A program made the position numbers and the translations under genes. The notes beneath the pieces were generated by a model that saw only the letters and a program-made list of their open reading frames with translations, was not told the DNA's origin and ran no database searches. From positions 1 through 64,000 of the forward strand of contig CAKZPD010000034.1 in NCBI GenBank assembly GCA_937138475.1: 64,000 nt of DNA. Reading direction: 5' to 3'. Origin of the DNA: an uncultured Sulfitobacter sp. GTDB taxonomy: Bacteria; Pseudomonadota; Alphaproteobacteria; Rhodobacterales; Rhodobacteraceae. Shown piece after piece: positions 36,512-45,502 of this stretch (position 1 is its first letter; the number at the start of each line of letters is the position of its first letter).

Positions 36512-37812
36512 CACAAGAAAACACATGGTCGGCGGCGCGCCCGGTGATCTTGGGCTTTGTCGGGTTGCTGGCGCTTGTCGGCGGCTTTGGAACCTGGGCC
36601 AGCCTGGCGCAGATTTCCGGTGCCATCGTTGCCTCGGGCCGCATCGAGGTCGACCGCAACCGGCAAGTGGTGCAGCATCAGACCGGCGGCACCGTTGCAC
36701 AGATCTTGGTCGACGAAGGTGATGCCGTGCGGGCCGGTGACGTGTTGTTACGGCTTGACGATGTGCAAATGCGGTCGCAACTGGCCATCGCCGAGGGACA
36801 ATTATACGAGCTGATGGCCCGCCGCGGACGGCTTGAGGCCGAACGCGATGCTGTGGCGCAGATCACCTATGACGCGGAACTGATCGCCGCCGGCGCCAGC
36901 AATAGCGATCTGCAAGAGCTGATGGATGGGCAAAGCAACCTGTTTCACGCGCGGCGGGCTTCGGTTGCGCAAGAGATCGACCAACTGGGAAAGCGCGCCG
37001 GACAAATCGCCAGCCAGATCGTTGGAATCGAGGCCCAGGAAACGTCTTTGGCCCAACAGCTGACCCTGATCCAGCAAGAGCTGACAAGCCAGCAAACCCT
37101 TCTGGACAAAGGGTTGGCACAGGCCGGGGCGGTTCTGACCCTGCAACGCGAGGCGGCGCGGTTGAACGGGTCGCTGGGGGAATTGGCCGCCAGCAAGGCG
37201 CAGGCCGAGGGGCGCATCACAGAAATCGACATTGAACGCCTGAAACTGGGAACCGGCACCCGCGAAGAGGCGATAACCCGCCTGCGCGATCTGCGTTATC
37301 GCGAACTTGAGCTGATCGAACAACGCAGCGCCCTGCGCAGCGAAATCGACCGGCTGGCGATCCGGGCGCCTGTGTCGGGGGTGATTTACGGCCTTCAGGT
37401 GCGCACTCCGCGATCGGTGATCCGCGCCGCCGAGCCGGTGATGTATCTGGTGCCACAAGATCGCCCCTTGGTGATTGTCGCACGCGTAGCGCTGATCCAC
37501 ATCGACCAGATCATCGCCGGTCAGGATGTGCATCTGCGTCTGTCGGCGCTGGATCAACGCACCACCCCCGAGCTGTTCGGCAAAGTTGTGCAGGTTTCAG
37601 CCGATGCCTTCGAGGACGACGCCAGTGGCCAAAGCTATTATCGTGCTGAAATCACCCTTAATCCAGGTGAGCTGGACAAGCTGGCGCCAGGCACTGTTCT
37701 GATCCCTGGCATGCCGGTTGAAACCTATATCAAAACCTCGGATCGCACGCCGCTGGCCTATCTGATCAAACCGCTGGCCGATTATTTTGCCCGCGCCTTT
37801 CGGGAAAGTTGA
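36508..37812 (+). CDS. Type I secretion membrane-fusion protein (HlyD/PrtE family)
   Basis: A 434-residue periplasmic adaptor with one N-terminal membrane helix (about 12-33), a biotinyl-lipoyl-like segment (VQHQTGGTVAQILVDEGDAV), and a long coiled-coil region rich in Glu/Gln/Leu (about 95-290). The closing half-motif IRAPVSGVIYGLQV and a C-terminal beta-barrel follow. It joins the ABC transporter to an outer-membrane TolC channel. Overlap with the ABC gene is 4 nt (ATGA). Neither tolC nor an RTX-type substrate gene is in the window. Confidence 0.92.
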   Translation: MTQENTWSAARPVILGFVGLLALVGGFGTWASLAQISGAIVASGRIEVDRNRQVVQHQTGGTVAQILVDEGDAVRAGDVLLRLDDVQMRSQLAIAEGQLYELMARRGRLEAERDAVAQITYDAELIAAGASNSDLQELMDGQSNLFHARRASVAQEIDQLGKRAGQIASQIVGIEAQETSLAQQLTLIQQELTSQQTLLDKGLAQAGAVLTLQREAARLNGSLGELAASKAQAEGRITEIDIERLKLGTGTREEAITRLRDLRYRELELIEQRSALRSEIDRLAIRAPVSGVIYGLQVRTPRSVIRAAEPVMYLVPQDRPLVIVARVALIHIDQIIAGQDVHLRLSALDQRTTPELFGKVVQVSADAFEDDASGQSYYRAEITLNPGELDKLAPGTVLIPGMPVETYIKTSDRTPLAYLIKPLADYFARAFRES

Positions 37813-37887
37813 TCAAGGCTCTTTTCGTTTGCGCGTCAGCGGTCTAGCGTTCGGCGCAATGGTGAACTTATCCAAAGGACTTAGATT

Positions 37888-38346
37888 ATGACCATCGCTT
37901 CCCGTCTGGCTGAACTGGGTGTGACCCTGCCGGATGCCCCCGCCCCGGCCGCCAATTATGTGCCCTATGTTCAGGTTGGTAACACGCTGTATGTGTCTGG
38001 CCAGATCTCCAAGGATGACGATGGGCTGATCACCGGCAAACTGGGCGATACCATGGACACAGCCCAAGGCGCCGCGGCGGCAAAGGTCTGTGCGCTGAAC
38101 CTGTTGGCGCAGGTCAAGGCCGCCTGCGACGGCGACCTTGAGCGCCTGGTCCGGGTGGTCAAGCTGACCGGTTTTGTCAACTCGACCGCTGATTTCACCC
38201 AGCAACCTCAGGTCATCAACGGCGCCTCGGACTTTCTGGCCGAAGCGCTGGGTGATGCGGGCCGTCACGCCCGCTCGGCTGTGTCGGCGGCGGCGCTGCC
38301 CTTGGGTGTCGCGGTGGAAATCGAAGGCATCTTTGAAATCAAATGA
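37888..38346 (+). CDS. RidA/YjgF-family protein
   Basis: A 152-residue member of the RidA (YjgF/YER057c) family of the longer subtype that begins ASRLAELGVTLPDAPAPAANYVPYV. RidA proteins deaminate reactive enamine/imine intermediates of PLP enzymes. The conserved GQISKD and VNGASDFLAEALGDAGRHARSAV-type regions are present, though the arginine of archetypal RidA cannot be placed with certainty. An AAAGGA site precedes the ATG. The stop overlaps the next gene by 4 nt. Confidence 0.88.
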   Translation: MTIASRLAELGVTLPDAPAPAANYVPYVQVGNTLYVSGQISKDDDGLITGKLGDTMDTAQGAAAAKVCALNLLAQVKAACDGDLERLVRVVKLTGFVNSTADFTQQPQVINGASDFLAEALGDAGRHARSAVSAAALPLGVAVEIEGIFEIK

Positions 38347-39116
38347 TTCCCGATCTGCCTCAAATCTTTTTGCGGGCCCCGTTGGCGCATCGTGCCTTGC
38401 ATGATGTCGCGGCCGGGCGCCCGGAAAACAGCCGCGCGGCAATACGCGCGGCAATCCAGGCCGGCTATGGCATAGAAATCGACGTTCAGCTCAGCGGCGA
38501 CAATCGCGCCATGGTGTTTCATGATGACACGCTGGACCGGCTGACCCAACACAAGGGGCCGCTGCGCGCCCACAGCGCCGCAGCTTTGGCCCAGATCCCT
38601 CTGCGCGGCGGCGACGGTGAAGGGATTTACCCGCTGGAAACCGTGCTGGAGCAGGTTGCGGGACAGGTGCCTCTTCTGATCGAAATCAAGGATCAGGATG
38701 GGGCAATGGGCCCGAACGTCGGCCCGCTTGAACAGGCTGTCGCCACGGCAATCGCCAATTACGATGGGCCTTTGGCGCTGATGTCATTCAACCCCCATGC
38801 GGTTCGGGTTCTGGCCAGGTTATGCCCCAACGTGCCACGCGGGCTGGTCACCAGCGCCTATCGGCCGGGCGAATGGTCGCTGCCAACAGATCTGTGCGAC
38901 ACCCTGCGTGACATCCCAGATTTCGACAGCTGCGCCGCCGCCTTTATCAGCCACGAAGTCGATGATCTGACCCGCCCGCGCGTTGCGCAGCTCAAGGCAC
39001 GCGGGGCAGCGATCTTGTGCTGGACTGTGACCTCGGCCGCGCAAGAAGAACAGGCGCGCAAAATCGCCGACAACATCACCTTTGAACAATATAATGCCGC
39101 CATACCGCTTGAATAA
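38343..39116 (+). CDS. Glycerophosphodiester phosphodiesterase family protein
   Basis: A 257-residue GDPD-domain TIM-barrel enzyme. The catalytic pair is seen in LAHRALHD and VFHDDTLDRLT, with metal ligands in YGIEIDVQ and LLIEIKD. Family members hydrolyse glycerophosphodiesters to glycerol-3-phosphate and an alcohol. No signal peptide is evident, so it is probably cytoplasmic. It overlaps the RidA gene by 4 nt and is followed by the FemAB-like gene after 45 bp. Confidence 0.9.
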   Translation: MIPDLPQIFLRAPLAHRALHDVAAGRPENSRAAIRAAIQAGYGIEIDVQLSGDNRAMVFHDDTLDRLTQHKGPLRAHSAAALAQIPLRGGDGEGIYPLETVLEQVAGQVPLLIEIKDQDGAMGPNVGPLEQAVATAIANYDGPLALMSFNPHAVRVLARLCPNVPRGLVTSAYRPGEWSLPTDLCDTLRDIPDFDSCAAAFISHEVDDLTRPRVAQLKARGAAILCWTVTSAAQEEQARKIADNITFEQYNAAIPLE

Positions 39117-39161
39117 ACCCCGCTGCGCAACAGGTTGAACGCAGCCAAAAGGGAACCCAGG

Positions 39162-40346
39162 ATGCAGCAGCACAAGGTCGACATCACAGTTCTGTCCAGC
39201 CTAAGCGACATACCTGCCGATGTCTGGGATGCCTGCGCCTGCCCCGAGGCCCCCCAGACCGCCCCGCGCGATCCCTTTACCACGCACCGGTTCTTGCAAG
39301 CGCTGGAACACAGCGGATCCGTCGGCCCCGGCACCGGCTGGCAACCGCAATACCTGTGCGCCCGCCTTCAGGGACAGGTCATCGGCGTGGCCCCGATGTA
39401 TGTCAAAAGCCATTCACAGGGCGAATATATCTTTGATCACAACTGGGCCCATGCCTATGAACAGGCTGGCGGGCGCTATTACCCCAAACTGCAAATCGCG
39501 GTGCCGCATTCGCCCGTCACCGGCCGACGGTTTCTGGTGCGCCCCGAATTCGCCGAAACCGCCCGCGCCGCATTGATCCAAGGCGCGGTGCAATTGGCGC
39601 AAAGCAACGGGCTGTCATCGCTGCATGTGACCTTCTGCACCCAGACCGAGGCCCGCGCCGGGGCGGATCTGGGGCTGCTTTTGCGCAAGACCCAGCAATT
39701 TCACTGGCACAACCACGGCTATGACAGCTTTGACGCCTTTTTGGCGGGGCTCAGCTCGCGCAAGCGCAAAAATATCCGCAAAGAGCGCCAGACCGCGCAG
39801 GCCTTTGGCGGCGACATCGTCCAATTGACCGGCGATGCCCTCAGGCCCGAACATTGGGCGGCCTTTTGGCGCTTTTACCAAGACACCGGCGCGCGCAAGT
39901 GGGGGCGGCCCTATCTGACCCGTGCCTTTTTCGACATTGCCCAGGAAACCCTGCGTGATGATATCGTTCTGGTCTTGGCCCGAAAGGACGGCGACTGGGT
40001 CGCGGGGGCCTTGAATTTCATCGGCCGCGACACGCTTTTTGGTCGTTACTGGGGCAGCACCTGTCACCACCCCTGCCTTCACTTTGAAATGTGTTATTAT
40101 CAGGCGATAGACATTGCGATTGCCAAGGGGCTGCACCGCGTCGAGGCCGGCGCACAGGGCGAACACAAGCTGGCGCGCGGGTATCTTCCGGCGCCGACGT
40201 GGTCGCTGCATTGGCTGGCCGATGCCGGATTTTCAGATGCCGTTGCGCGTTACCTGACAGAAGAACGCGCCGCCATCGACCAAGAGATCGAAGTCTTGAC
40301 CGAGTATGGCCCCTTCAGGCGCGAAACCAGAGAGGAACAACAATGA
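39162..40346 (+). CDS. FemAB-like GNAT protein (DUF482, PF04339 type)
   Basis: A 394-residue protein with the pattern of the DUF482 / peptidoglycan-biosynthesis-recognition family. It has [19 protein letters not shown] near the N-terminus, the [13 protein letters not shown] basic block mid-protein, and a C-terminal GNAT-like region ([38 protein letters not shown]). The reaction is unproven; aminoacyl or acyl transfer is implied by the fold. I chose the ATG at 39162 behind an AAGGGAA site over a TTG at 39135. Its stop overlaps the pterin dehydratase start. Confidence 0.87.
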   Translation: MQQHKVDITVLSSLSDIPADVWDACACPEAPQTAPRDPFTTHRFLQALEHSGSVGPGTGWQPQYLCARLQGQVIGVAPMYVKSHSQGEYIFDHNWAHAYEQAGGRYYPKLQIAVPHSPVTGRRFLVRPEFAETARAALIQGAVQLAQSNGLSSLHVTFCTQTEARAGADLGLLLRKTQQFHWHNHGYDSFDAFLAGLSSRKRKNIRKERQTAQAFGGDIVQLTGDALRPEHWAAFWRFYQDTGARKWGRPYLTRAFFDIAQETLRDDIVLVLARKDGDWVAGALNFIGRDTLFGRYWGSTCHHPCLHFEMCYYQAIDIAIAKGLHRVEAGAQGEHKLARGYLPAPTWSLHWLADAGFSDAVARYLTEERAAIDQEIEVLTEYGPFRRETREEQQ

Positions 40347-40639
40347 CCGAAAAGCTGAGCGAAGAAACCCGCGGCCCGTTGCTTGAACCACTGTTCCAGA
40401 CCGGCTGGAAAATGGCAGATCACCGCGACGCCATCACCAAAACATTCAAGTTCAAAGATTTTACCGACGCCTTTGGCTGGATGACCAAAGTTGCGATCTG
40501 GTCAGAAAAATGGAACCATCACCCGGAATGGGAAAATGTCTATGCAACGGTCAAAGTTGTCTTGACGACCCACGACGTAGATGGATTAAGCGCGCTGGAC
40601 GCCAAACTGGCGCGAAAAATGGACGGATTGGCAGGGTAA
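40343..40639 (+). CDS. phhB: 4a-hydroxytetrahydrobiopterin dehydratase (PCD/DCoH)
   Basis: A 98-residue pterin-4a-carbinolamine dehydratase. The active-site histidines fit the family: H59 and H60 in [12 protein letters not shown], and H77 in [10 protein letters not shown]. It recycles the pterin cofactor after aromatic hydroxylation. No phenylalanine hydroxylase is nearby, and in many bacteria the protein instead relates to molybdopterin or other pterin chemistry. The start ATG overlaps the previous stop (ATGA). Confidence 0.95.
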   Translation: MTEKLSEETRGPLLEPLFQTGWKMADHRDAITKTFKFKDFTDAFGWMTKVAIWSEKWNHHPEWENVYATVKVVLTTHDVDGLSALDAKLARKMDGLAG

Positions 40640-40642
40640 TTC

Positions 40643-41488
40643 ATGGAAAGCATTCTTGGGACGGAACTGTGGCAGGGCAAAACGCTGGCCGATGTCATGA
40701 CGCTGGACTTTATCGCCAGTGCGGCGGGGTCGGTGCTGGGCGCAATCGCCATCCTGATCGCCGGGTGGTTTGTATCAAGCTTTCTTCAGCGGCGGGTGCG
40801 GGCGCTGGGGGCACGGCACGCCCATCTGGACGACATGCTGTTCGATTTCCTGGCCTCGATCCTGCGGTATCTGGTGCTGGGCTTTACAGTTCTGTTCGTG
40901 CTGAACACCTTTGGCGTTCAAACCACATCGGTTGTGGCGATCGTCGGTGCGGCGGGCCTGGCCATCGGGCTGGCGCTTCAGGGCACGTTGTCAAATGTGG
41001 CAGCGGGGGTGATGCTGATCGTGTTTCGCCCGATCAAGCTGGGCGATTTCGTCAGTGTCGCCGGGCAAATGGGCACCGTCAAAGCGATCAATCTGAACTT
41101 TACCGAATTGGCCAGCGTTGGAAATATTCAGGTGATCATCCCCAACGCATCGGTCTGGGGCAATGTCATCACCAACTATTCGTCTTATGACACCCGCCGG
41201 GCCGAATGGGTGTTCAGCGTCGGTTATGGCGTCAACCTTGCCGATGCCGAACGCATCATCCGCGACACTATTCTGGCTGACGCGCGGTCGCTCAGCGCGC
41301 CCGAGCCGTTCATTCAGGTGAACAACCTTGGCGCCAGCTCGGTCGATTTTCTGGTGCGGGTGTGGTGTGACGCCAGCGTCTATTTTGCCTATCAGGCCGA
41401 TATGAAACGCGCCGTAAAAGAGGCCCTGGACGCCGGCGGCATCGACATTCCCTTCCCCACCCAAAAGGTTCTTCAGGTGGCCGGATAA
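40643..41488 (+). CDS. Small-conductance mechanosensitive channel (MscS family)
   Basis: A 281-residue inner-membrane channel of typical short-MscS size that opens under hypo-osmotic tension. Three hydrophobic helices end in the pore-lining, glycine/alanine-rich third helix (VGAAGLAIGLALQGTLSNVAAG). The beta domain (GDFVSVAGQMGTVKAINL) and the VIIPNASVWGNVITNYS segment follow. The gene starts 3 nt after phhB stops, the last in a run beginning at the RidA gene. Confidence 0.94.
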   Translation: MESILGTELWQGKTLADVMTLDFIASAAGSVLGAIAILIAGWFVSSFLQRRVRALGARHAHLDDMLFDFLASILRYLVLGFTVLFVLNTFGVQTTSVVAIVGAAGLAIGLALQGTLSNVAAGVMLIVFRPIKLGDFVSVAGQMGTVKAINLNFTELASVGNIQVIIPNASVWGNVITNYSSYDTRRAEWVFSVGYGVNLADAERIIRDTILADARSLSAPEPFIQVNNLGASSVDFLVRVWCDASVYFAYQADMKRAVKEALDAGGIDIPFPTQKVLQVAG

Positions 41489-41489
41489 G

Positions 41490-41515
41490 CAGCGGGCCAC
41501 CCCGGCCCGCCGCTG
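41490..41515. terminator. Possible bidirectional hairpin between mscS-like and peroxiredoxin genes
   Basis: GGGCC (41494-41498) and GGCCC (41504-41508) pair around ACCCC, with AGC/GCT flanks. It sits in the 42-bp gap between two convergent genes. It is short and lacks a T tract. Confidence 0.4.
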
Positions 41516-41530
41516 TGGTTCAATCCGTGC

Positions 41531-42022
41531 CTAAGCGATCGAAGCCAAAAGCCCTTCGCCACCCGATACGTCGCAAACCCCTGGGCTTTCCTCTTGCTGA
41601 AGCAGCGTGACTTGGCCGTCATCCACCAACATCGCATAGCGCTTAGAGCGGGCAATCAACCCGGCCGGCGGGGCGGTGAACGCCATGCCGATGGCGTTGG
41701 TGAATTCGCTTTGCGGATCGGCCAGCATGGTGATCCCCGCCGCCGACGCGCCAGTGGCTTCGCCCCAGGCTTTCATCACGAAGGGGTCATTGACCGACAC
41801 GCAAATGATTTCATCCACGCCTTTGGCCGCAAATTGATCCTTGGTGCGGATAAAGCTGGGCACATGGGCGGAATGGCACGTTGGGGTAAAGGCCCCCGGA
41901 ACGGCAAAAATCACGACCTTGCGGCCTTTGGTCTTGTCTGACAGCGAAACGGGCGTTGGCCCATCTGCGCCCATTTCAACAAACGAAATGTCGGGGAGTG
42001 TGTCGCCAGCAGTAATTGTCAT
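41531..42022 (-). CDS. Peroxiredoxin, Prx5/AhpE-like (glutaredoxin-type)
   Basis: A 163-residue atypical peroxiredoxin. The peroxidatic cysteine is C49 in PGAFTPTC and a second cysteine, C150 in PGVCDVSG, sits where the Prx5 resolving cysteine lies. It reduces hydrogen and alkyl peroxides, using glutathione/glutaredoxin or thioredoxin. The gene is divergent from a ferredoxin-reductase-like flavoprotein over 89 bp; that flavoprotein could be part of the same stress response, but this is inference. Confidence 0.93.
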   Translation of the reverse strand: MTITAGDTLPDISFVEMGADGPTPVSLSDKTKGRKVVIFAVPGAFTPTCHSAHVPSFIRTKDQFAAKGVDEIICVSVNDPFVMKAWGEATGASAAGITMLADPQSEFTNAIGMAFTAPPAGLIARSKRYAMLVDDGQVTLLQQEESPGVCDVSGGEGLLASIA

Positions 42023-42040
42023 GTGATAGCTCTCTTGCGA

Positions 42041-42068
42041 TTGTGTTGGGTCTGTTCGTCACTATAGA
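42041..42068 (+). promoter_or_regulatory. Candidate sigma-70-like promoter for the flavoprotein gene
   Basis: TTGTGT (42041-42046) and TATAGA (42063-42068) lie 16 bp apart, 43 bp upstream of the ATG. The match is moderate and alphaproteobacterial promoters are variable. Confidence 0.35.
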
Positions 42069-42111
42069 GTTCCTCCAACGCGCGGCCAGCAGAATTTGAA
42101 AGGTGCAAAGA

Positions 42112-43320
42112 ATGCAAAAAATCGTTGTTGTTGGGGCCGGGCAGGCCGGCGCATCTTGTGTGGCCAAATTGCGCAACAGTGGCTTTGACGGGCCGATCAC
42201 CCTTGTGGGGGCTGAACCCGTGCCACCCTATCAACGCCCGCCCCTGTCCAAGGCATATCTTTTGGGCGACATGACGCTTGAGCGGCTGTTCCTGCGCCCC
42301 GAAAGCTTTTACAGCGATCATGATATCACCCTGCGGCTTGGCACGCAGGTGACAGGCATCGACCGGGCCGCGAAACAGGTGCAGCTTGCCGATGGGGCGC
42401 TTGATTACGACGCGCTTGTGCTGGCCACCGGATCACAGCCGCGCCGTTTGCCCGCCAGCATCGGCGGCGATCTGGACAATGTCTTTGTGGTGCGCGATCT
42501 GGCCGATGTCGATGCAATGGCGCCGAAATTTACCAAGGGCGCGCGGGCGCTGATCGTTGGTGGCGGGTATATCGGGCTTGAGGCCGCCTCGGTCGCGGCC
42601 AAGCTGGGCTTGCAGGTCACTCTGGTGGAAATGGCCGACCGCATTTTGCAACGGGTCGCGGCGCCGCAAACCAGCGACTATTTCCGCGCCCTTCACCAAG
42701 GCCACGGCGTTGACATCCGCGAGGGTGTCGGACTGGAGCGCCTATTGGGCGATCAGGCGGTGACCGGCGCGCGGCTCAGCGATGGCGCCGAATTGCCGGT
42801 CGATTTCGTGATTGTCGGGGTTGGCATTGCGCCGGCGACCGCCCTGGCCGAACAGGCCGGGCTGGCGCTTGACAACGGCATCCAGACCGATGCCCATGGG
42901 CGCACGTCGGATCCAGATATCTGGGCGGCCGGGGATTGCGCCTCGTTTCCCTATCAGGGCGGACGCATCCGCCTTGAAAGCGTGCCAAACGCGATTGATC
43001 AGGCCGAGGTGGTGGCGCAAAACATCATGGGCGCAGGCAAAGCCTATGTGGCCACGCCGTGGTTCTGGTCTGATCAATATGACGTCAAACTGCAAATCGC
43101 CGGGTTGAACACCGGTTATGACACCGTCGTCACGCGTCAGGGCGATGGGCAAACCGCATCCTTTTGGTATTACCGTGGGGATCGACTGCTGGCCGTGGAT
43201 GCCATGAACGATCCGCGCGCCTATATGATTGGCAAGCGCTTGATCGAGGCAGGCAAAACAGCAGATCCGGCCCTTGTCGCCGATCCAGGCAGCGATCTGA
43301 AAGCCCTGCTGAAATCGTGA
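42112..43320 (+). CDS. FAD-dependent ferredoxin/rubredoxin reductase-like oxidoreductase
   Basis: A 402-residue flavoprotein of the CamA/ThcD/BphA4 class. The FAD motif VVVGAGQAGASC is at the N-terminus, the NADH motif LIVGGGYIGLEAASVA near residue 145, and the second FAD block DIWAAGDCASF near 266. The C-terminal reductase domain includes ATPWFWSDQYDVKLQIAGL. It passes electrons from NAD(P)H to a [2Fe-2S] ferredoxin for a P450 or dioxygenase; no such partner is adjacent. I chose the ATG at 42112 behind AAAGG. Its stop is nested in the rsmD start (GTGA). Confidence 0.9.
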   Translation: MQKIVVVGAGQAGASCVAKLRNSGFDGPITLVGAEPVPPYQRPPLSKAYLLGDMTLERLFLRPESFYSDHDITLRLGTQVTGIDRAAKQVQLADGALDYDALVLATGSQPRRLPASIGGDLDNVFVVRDLADVDAMAPKFTKGARALIVGGGYIGLEAASVAAKLGLQVTLVEMADRILQRVAAPQTSDYFRALHQGHGVDIREGVGLERLLGDQAVTGARLSDGAELPVDFVIVGVGIAPATALAEQAGLALDNGIQTDAHGRTSDPDIWAAGDCASFPYQGGRIRLESVPNAIDQAEVVAQNIMGAGKAYVATPWFWSDQYDVKLQIAGLNTGYDTVVTRQGDGQTASFWYYRGDRLLAVDAMNDPRAYMIGKRLIEAGKTADPALVADPGSDLKALLKS

Positions 43321-43883
43321 GGATCATCGCCGGACAATTTCGCAGCGTGGCATTGGCGCATCTGGGCAAGGGGGATGCCGGGGCGCATCTGCGGCCAACG
43401 ACCGACCGGGTGCGCGAAAGCCTGTTCAACGTTCTAAGCCATCACAACGTCTTGATGGGCGCACGGGTTCTGGATCTGTTTGCCGGCACCGGCGCGCTGG
43501 GGCTTGAGGCCCTGTCGCGCGGCGCCGATTTCGCGGCCTTTGTCGATGACGGGCGCGTGGCGCAGGGGTTGATTGGGCAAAACATCGCCAAACTGCGGGC
43601 CGAATCGCAAACCAGCCTGATCCGCAAAGATGCCCGGCGTCTTGCCCCAAACACGCAGGCCCCGTTCGATCTGGTGTTTCTGGATCCGCCCTATGGCAAG
43701 GCCATGGGTCAGGCCGCCCTTGCCGCCGCCCTGGCGGGGGGTTGGCTGGCCCCGGACGCCTTTGTCGTCTGGGAAGAAAGCGCGCCGGTTGCGGCCCCGG
43801 ACGGGTTTGCCCTGACAGATCGCCGCAAATACGGCGACACCCACATTACCTTGCTGACCCGGACCGATCAGCCCCCCAAATAG
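43317..43883 (+). CDS. rsmD: 16S rRNA (guanine-966-N2)-methyltransferase
   Basis: A 188-residue RNA methyltransferase. The start is a GTG (VRIIAGQFRS) overlapping the upstream stop. The family N-terminus LRPTTDRVRESLFNVL is followed by the SAM motif VLDLFAGTGALGLEALSRGA and the catalytic DPPYG motif at D123-Y126. It methylates G966 of 16S rRNA. It ends convergently inside the map gene, a 16-bp overlap. Confidence 0.94.
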   Translation: MRIIAGQFRSVALAHLGKGDAGAHLRPTTDRVRESLFNVLSHHNVLMGARVLDLFAGTGALGLEALSRGADFAAFVDDGRVAQGLIGQNIAKLRAESQTSLIRKDARRLAPNTQAPFDLVFLDPPYGKAMGQAALAAALAGGWLAPDAFVVWEESAPVAAPDGFALTDRRKYGDTHITLLTRTDQPPK

Positions 43884-44686
43884 GTTGGATGGAACATCTG
43901 GGCCGGGGATAGGGTAAAGATTTCAGGCGCGCCTGCCGTCACCCCGACCGAATGCTCAAACTGTGCCGACAGCGATTTGTCGCGGGTCACGGCTGTCCAG
44001 TCATCGGCAAGGGTCTTGGTTTCCGGACGGCCCAGATTGACCATGGGCTCAATGGTAAAGAACATGCCCTCTTCCAGAACCGGGCCGGTGCCGGGGCGGC
44101 CGTAATGCAACACATTGGGCGGCGCATGAAACACCCGGCCCAGACCATGCCCACAAAAATCGCGCACCACCGACATCCGATGGCTTTCGACAAAGGATTG
44201 AATGGCGTGGCCAATATCGCCAAAGGTATTGCCGGGGCGCGCCGCCTCGATGCCCAGCATCAGCGCGTCATGTGTTACCTGAATCAGGCGCTCGGCTTTG
44301 CGCGGCAAGCGGCCGGCCACATACATGCGGCTGGTGTCGCCAAACCAGCCATCCACAATCACCGTCACGTCGATGTTCAGGATATCGCCATCTTTCAGCG
44401 TTTTGTCGCTGGGGATGCCATGGCACACCACATGATTAACACTGATACAGCTGGCGTGCTGATACCCCTTGTATCCAATCGTCGCCGAATCCGCGCCCAT
44501 TTGGGTTACTTTGTCGGTGATAATCTGATCCAAGGCTGCGGTCGTCTGACCGACCTGAACATGTTCGGCGATTTCATCCAGAATGGTGGCCGCAACTTTG
44601 CCCGCTGCATGCATACCGGCAAAGTCGGACTGTTCATAAATGCGGATGCCGTCTTTGGTCTGGCGGCTGCGAAGCTTGTTGTTCAC
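43868..44686 (-). CDS. map: Methionine aminopeptidase, type I
   Basis: A 272-residue dimetal enzyme that removes initiator methionine. The metal ligands are D106, D117, H180 (GHGLG), E213 (TIEPM) and E244 (QFEHS), with the catalytic H89 in VCHGIPS. All five ligands and the lengths between them match the type I family. The gene lies downstream of sfsA on the same strand, separated by 63 bp. Confidence 0.97.
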   Translation of the reverse strand: MNNKLRSRQTKDGIRIYEQSDFAGMHAAGKVAATILDEIAEHVQVGQTTAALDQIITDKVTQMGADSATIGYKGYQHASCISVNHVVCHGIPSDKTLKDGDILNIDVTVIVDGWFGDTSRMYVAGRLPRKAERLIQVTHDALMLGIEAARPGNTFGDIGHAIQSFVESHRMSVVRDFCGHGLGRVFHAPPNVLHYGRPGTGPVLEEGMFFTIEPMVNLGRPETKTLADDWTAVTRDKSLSAQFEHSVGVTAGAPEIFTLSPAQMFHPTYLGG

Positions 44687-44749
44687 GCAATGTCTCCAAT
44701 CCTTGTTCTTGGCGTTCTAACGTGGCTGGGCACAAAGGGCCAGAGGCGG

Positions 44750-45454
44750 TCACAAAGCGATCCGGGCATTCTTCTGCACGCAAATGCCGTGGAGACCAAT
44801 ATCAGCACCAAGGCACAGGGTTTCAACACCAGCGCGCGTTGCCGCATCAAACGCCGCGCCATAGGCCGGGTCAATATCACGCGCCAAGGCCAAGCGCTGG
44901 CAATCACCGCGCTGCACCAGGAAAAGCATCATCGCCCGGTGGCCGGCTTGCACCATCTGTGTCAAATCGCGCAGATGCTTGGCGCCGCGCGCGGTCACGC
45001 TGTCGGGAAATTCGGCCAGCCCGGCGCTGCGGCTCAGGGTGACGCTTTTGACCTCAAGGTACAGATCAGGCAGGCCCGGCTGGGTCAGCAGGAAATCCAC
45101 CCGGCTGTTCTGGCCATAGGGCGCTTCGGGGCGATGCCCGGAATACCCGGCAAGATCGGGGATCTGCCCCTGGGCCAGCGCCTCGGCGATAATGCGATTG
45201 GCCGCTGATGTATCCACACAAATCAATTCCCCCTCGGGGCTTTCAACCAGGCGAAGGCCGTATTTCAGCTTTTTCTTGGGGTCTGAATTTGGCTCAAGCC
45301 ACAGCTTTGTGCCGGGATCCGCCAGCCCCAGCATCGACCCCGGATTGGGGCAATGCGCGGTGATCTCTTCGCCGCCCTCCAGCACGCAATCGGCCAAAAA
45401 CCGTTTATAGCGCCGAATAAGCCGGGCGGGGACAAGTTGGGTTTGAAAGCGCAT
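44750..45454 (-). CDS. sfsA: SfsA-family DNA/RNA nuclease
   Basis: A 234-residue SfsA protein, first described as a sugar-fermentation stimulator and now linked to a PD-(D/E)xK-type nuclease fold. The family blocks are clear: RYKRFLADCVLEGGEEITAHCPNPGSM, then NSRVDFLL and LYLEVKSVTL (nuclease-like core). I used the ATG at 45454 rather than the GTG six bases upstream; neither has a good ribosome site. Divergent from the CinA-domain gene over 48 bp. Confidence 0.93.
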   Translation of the reverse strand: MRFQTQLVPARLIRRYKRFLADCVLEGGEEITAHCPNPGSMLGLADPGTKLWLEPNSDPKKKLKYGLRLVESPEGELICVDTSAANRIIAEALAQGQIPDLAGYSGHRPEAPYGQNSRVDFLLTQPGLPDLYLEVKSVTLSRSAGLAEFPDSVTARGAKHLRDLTQMVQAGHRAMMLFLVQRGDCQRLALARDIDPAYGAAFDAATRAGVETLCLGADIGLHGICVQKNARIAL

Positions 45455-45502
45455 ACGCACGGGCCTATACCTTGTGAAACCATGCCGTTCAAGGAACCCA
45501 AT

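Noticed and set aside
43952..45208. 418-codon plus-strand frame across map and sfsA
   Set aside because: Antisense to two well-supported genes and continues across their gap by chance in GC-rich sequence.
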